Part shown: positions 62,468-64,000 of the stretch, one piece after another
Layout: each line of letters opens with the position of its first letter
How positions within the stretch are numbered: position 1 is the stretch's first letter
NCBI RefSeq assembly: GCF_000236905.1
Contig: NC_016521.1
Span: 372,001-436,000 of the forward strand
DNA length: 64,000 bases
DNA from: Tetrapisispora phaffii CBS 4417
Lineage: Eukaryota; Ascomycota; Saccharomycetes; Saccharomycetales; Saccharomycetaceae
Direction: 5' to 3'
Notes under the pieces: model-generated
The model's input: only the letters and a program-made list of their open reading frames with translations
What the model was told of the DNA's origin: nothing
Databases searched by the model: none
Program-made: the position numbers and the translations under genes

Positions 62468-62476
62468 TTTTTTTTT
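62468..62476 (+). terminator. Pol III terminator of tRNA-Val
   Basis: Nine thymines beginning eight bases after the mature tRNA end. Confidence 0.8.
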
Positions 62477-62880
62477 CGGTCCCGTTGAACCATATCCTTC
62501 AGTCTTTTCGGAGTTACGCCATTAATCCCATGAATCATGTTGATCATTCATTTATGGACTGTATGTGCTGCGATGTCTTTTTTAGCTATTTAGAATATTG
62601 GGGTTTGAAGGTGCTTAAGACGCTTATCTCCTCTCTCCTCGTATTAAAAATGATGTATATGGGCGGTTAAAATACGATTAATAAGAGGAAGTGGGGTTTT
62701 CAGAAACTGTATTTAATGGCATGATTTTTAATCGTTTATAACAGAATGTAACTTGCTCCCGAAATATAAGTTTATTACTAGGATGAATTGAAACACAAAG
62801 ATCAATTTTATTATAATAGTTACTTATACACATCTACATAATAGTAACAATAACTATAAGAAGAAGAATACAAAAAAAGA
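62477..62880. other. tRNA-Val to PXA2 intergenic region
   Basis: About 400 bases, mainly the PXA2 promoter. Nothing else recognised. Confidence 0.5.
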
Positions 62881-64000
62881 ATGATCAGTTCCAATTTTTT
62901 GGATATTTACAAGAGGAATAGAGTCGCTATTCTGAGAGCTTCAACTGTGGTGCTTTTATACTCGACTTTTAAAAATAGTATGGCCAACGACAATTATAAG
63001 AGAACAAGAAGTGATAAACGTGAACGGAAGAGACGAAAATCTAATATTGAAGATCAGAATCCTCAAGAAATACAATTAATAGATATCGAAGATGAAGAGA
63101 ACAATGAGGTGAGAAATAGTACATCAAATGAAGAAAATCAACGTCTGTCTAATAATTTTCTATTTAGGCTGATACTAAAGGATAAGAAATGCCTCCTTTT
63201 ATTTTTAGTTCAGTCAGTATTACTGGTTTTAAGAACTGTTTTGACTCTGCATGTTGCAACTTTGGATGGTAAATTAGTATCTGCTTTAGTGAAGGCGAGA
63301 TACCTGGATTTTTTAAAGATATTATTGGGGCAATGGATGACTTTGGGTATTCCAGCAAGTTTTATCAATGCTTCAATTCAATATGTCACTAAATTATGCG
63401 CAATAACAATCAATAAACAATTATCTAATCATTTACTGGATAAATATTTAAAAAATTACAAAGTATTCTATTCAGTGGTCACAAACTCGAATGGACCCCC
63501 AGAACCATTGAATAATAGTGAAGTGTCTGATAATCACAATGTAGATAACGATAACGATCATAAGGAGGGAGTTAAAAAGGTAAGTCTCAAAACACCTGAA
63601 ATTCAAGATCATTTGACTCGTGATATCTACCAATTTTCAACTAACTCATCAATGCTTCTAAATCAACTTTTAAAGCCAACTTTAGATTTATTACTTTGTT
63701 CATTCAAATTATTAACCGGTAATACTACCATGATGGGTGAGAGCACACTAGTATTGGGGTTAATTGTAAATTTTTCAAATTCATTCTTAAGATTAATACA
63801 ACCTAATTTTACACAATTAACTATGTTAAGATCGTCATTAGAAAGTTGGTTTAGAACTCTTCACTCGAATATACGCTCCAATAATGAAGAAATCGCTATT
63901 TTAAGAGGCCAGGATAAAGAATTAACTAACCTAGATTATTCTTTTTACCAATTGGTTCTATTTTTAAATAGAGAAATTAAAGAAAGAGCTTTATATGATT
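62881..64000 (+). CDS. PXA2: Peroxisomal ABC half-transporter Pxa2, 5' part
   Basis: The first 373 codons of a gene that runs off the right edge (S. cerevisiae Pxa2 is 853 residues). Pxa1-Pxa2 is the ABCD-type heterodimer that imports long-chain acyl-CoA into peroxisomes. The start [21 protein letters not shown], the [19 protein letters not shown] membrane segment, [15 protein letters not shown], and the [15 protein letters not shown] motif (EAA-like, typical of ABCD proteins) match the S. cerevisiae protein. The nucleotide-binding domain lies outside the window. An acidic insert (about 198-230) is longer than in S. cerevisiae. Relative to CNB1 its orientation is opposite to the S. cerevisiae arrangement. 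Confidence 0.95.
   Translation, partial: MISSNFLDIYKRNRVAILRASTVVLLYSTFKNSMANDNYKRTRSDKRERKRRKSNIEDQNPQEIQLIDIEDEENNEVRNSTSNEENQRLSNNFLFRLILKDKKCLLLFLVQSVLLVLRTVLTLHVATLDGKLVSALVKARYLDFLKILLGQWMTLGIPASFINASIQYVTKLCAITINKQLSNHLLDKYLKNYKVFYSVVTNSNGPPEPLNNSEVSDNHNVDNDNDHKEGVKKVSLKTPEIQDHLTRDIYQFSTNSSMLLNQLLKPTLDLLLCSFKLLTGNTTMMGESTLVLGLIVNFSNSFLRLIQPNFTQLTMLRSSLESWFRTLHSNIRSNNEEIAILRGQDKELTNLDYSFYQLVLFLNREIKERALYD

Overview
This is a nuclear chromosome segment from a budding yeast of the family Saccharomycetaceae, most likely a lineage that descends from the whole-genome duplication (WGD). The DNA is AT-rich, genes are short-spaced and intronless, and almost every protein is recognisable as a Saccharomyces cerevisiae orthologue. 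The gene order interleaves two S. cerevisiae duplicate tracks. Left to right these are DAK1, POB3, ITT1, SMA2, SIR3/ORC1-type, TEM1, MFT1 and PIF1 from the right-arm XIII track (YML07x-06x), with SEC39, CAR2, DIF1, ATG23, SEN1 and TDA5 from the YLR44x-42x track. SPC2 and CYB2 (YML055-054) follow, and then YKT6, MIA40, MST1, ACP1, DPH2, CNB1 and PXA2 (YKL196-188) are interleaved with SPP382, ATG17, DCK1 and RPN13 (YLR424-421). I cannot name the species.

Layout. 0.3-8.6 kb: a divergent BAR-domain gene, DAK1 (dihydroxyacetone kinase), POB3 (FACT), ITT1 (RBR ligase), SMA2 (spore membrane). 9.4-21.5 kb: a SIR3-like BAH/AAA silencing protein, TEM1 (mitotic exit GTPase), MFT1 (THO), SEC39 (ER tether), PIF1 (helicase), CAR2 (ornithine transaminase). 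21.6-22.9 kb: a conspicuously GC-rich island that serves as the CAR2-DIF1 divergent promoter and runs into DIF1. 23.2-36.1 kb: ATG23, SEN1, SPC2, TDA5, CYB2. 36.2-40.7 kb: a gene-free repeat zone with LTRs, a 610-base run of N and tRNA-Asn. 41-60.6 kb: YKT6, MIA40, SPP382, ATG17, MST1, ACP1, DCK1, RPN13, DPH2, CNB1. 60.6-62.5 kb: a second repeat zone with nested LTRs and tRNA-Val. 62.9 kb to the end: the 5' part of PXA2.

Three genes (TEM1, PIF1, ATG23) are split by apparent single-base indels. Four of the five events are best explained by one missing base in an A/T run; this looks like undercalled homopolymers in the consensus, but real inactivation cannot be excluded. The genes are ordinary housekeeping and regulatory loci; two autophagy genes (ATG23, ATG17), a Rac-type exchange factor (DCK1), both ER-trafficking factors (SEC39, YKT6) and oxidative protein import (MIA40) lie near each other only by ancestral synteny. 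No undescribed multi-gene system is visible. The items most worth following are the altered redox motif of Mia40 (CAC in place of CPC), the partly retained P-loop and changed N-terminus of the Sir3-like protein, the GC island with telomere-like TG sequence, and two related LTR families carrying symmetric hairpins and pheromone-response-like motifs, one copy of which sits 16 bp from a tRNA gene.
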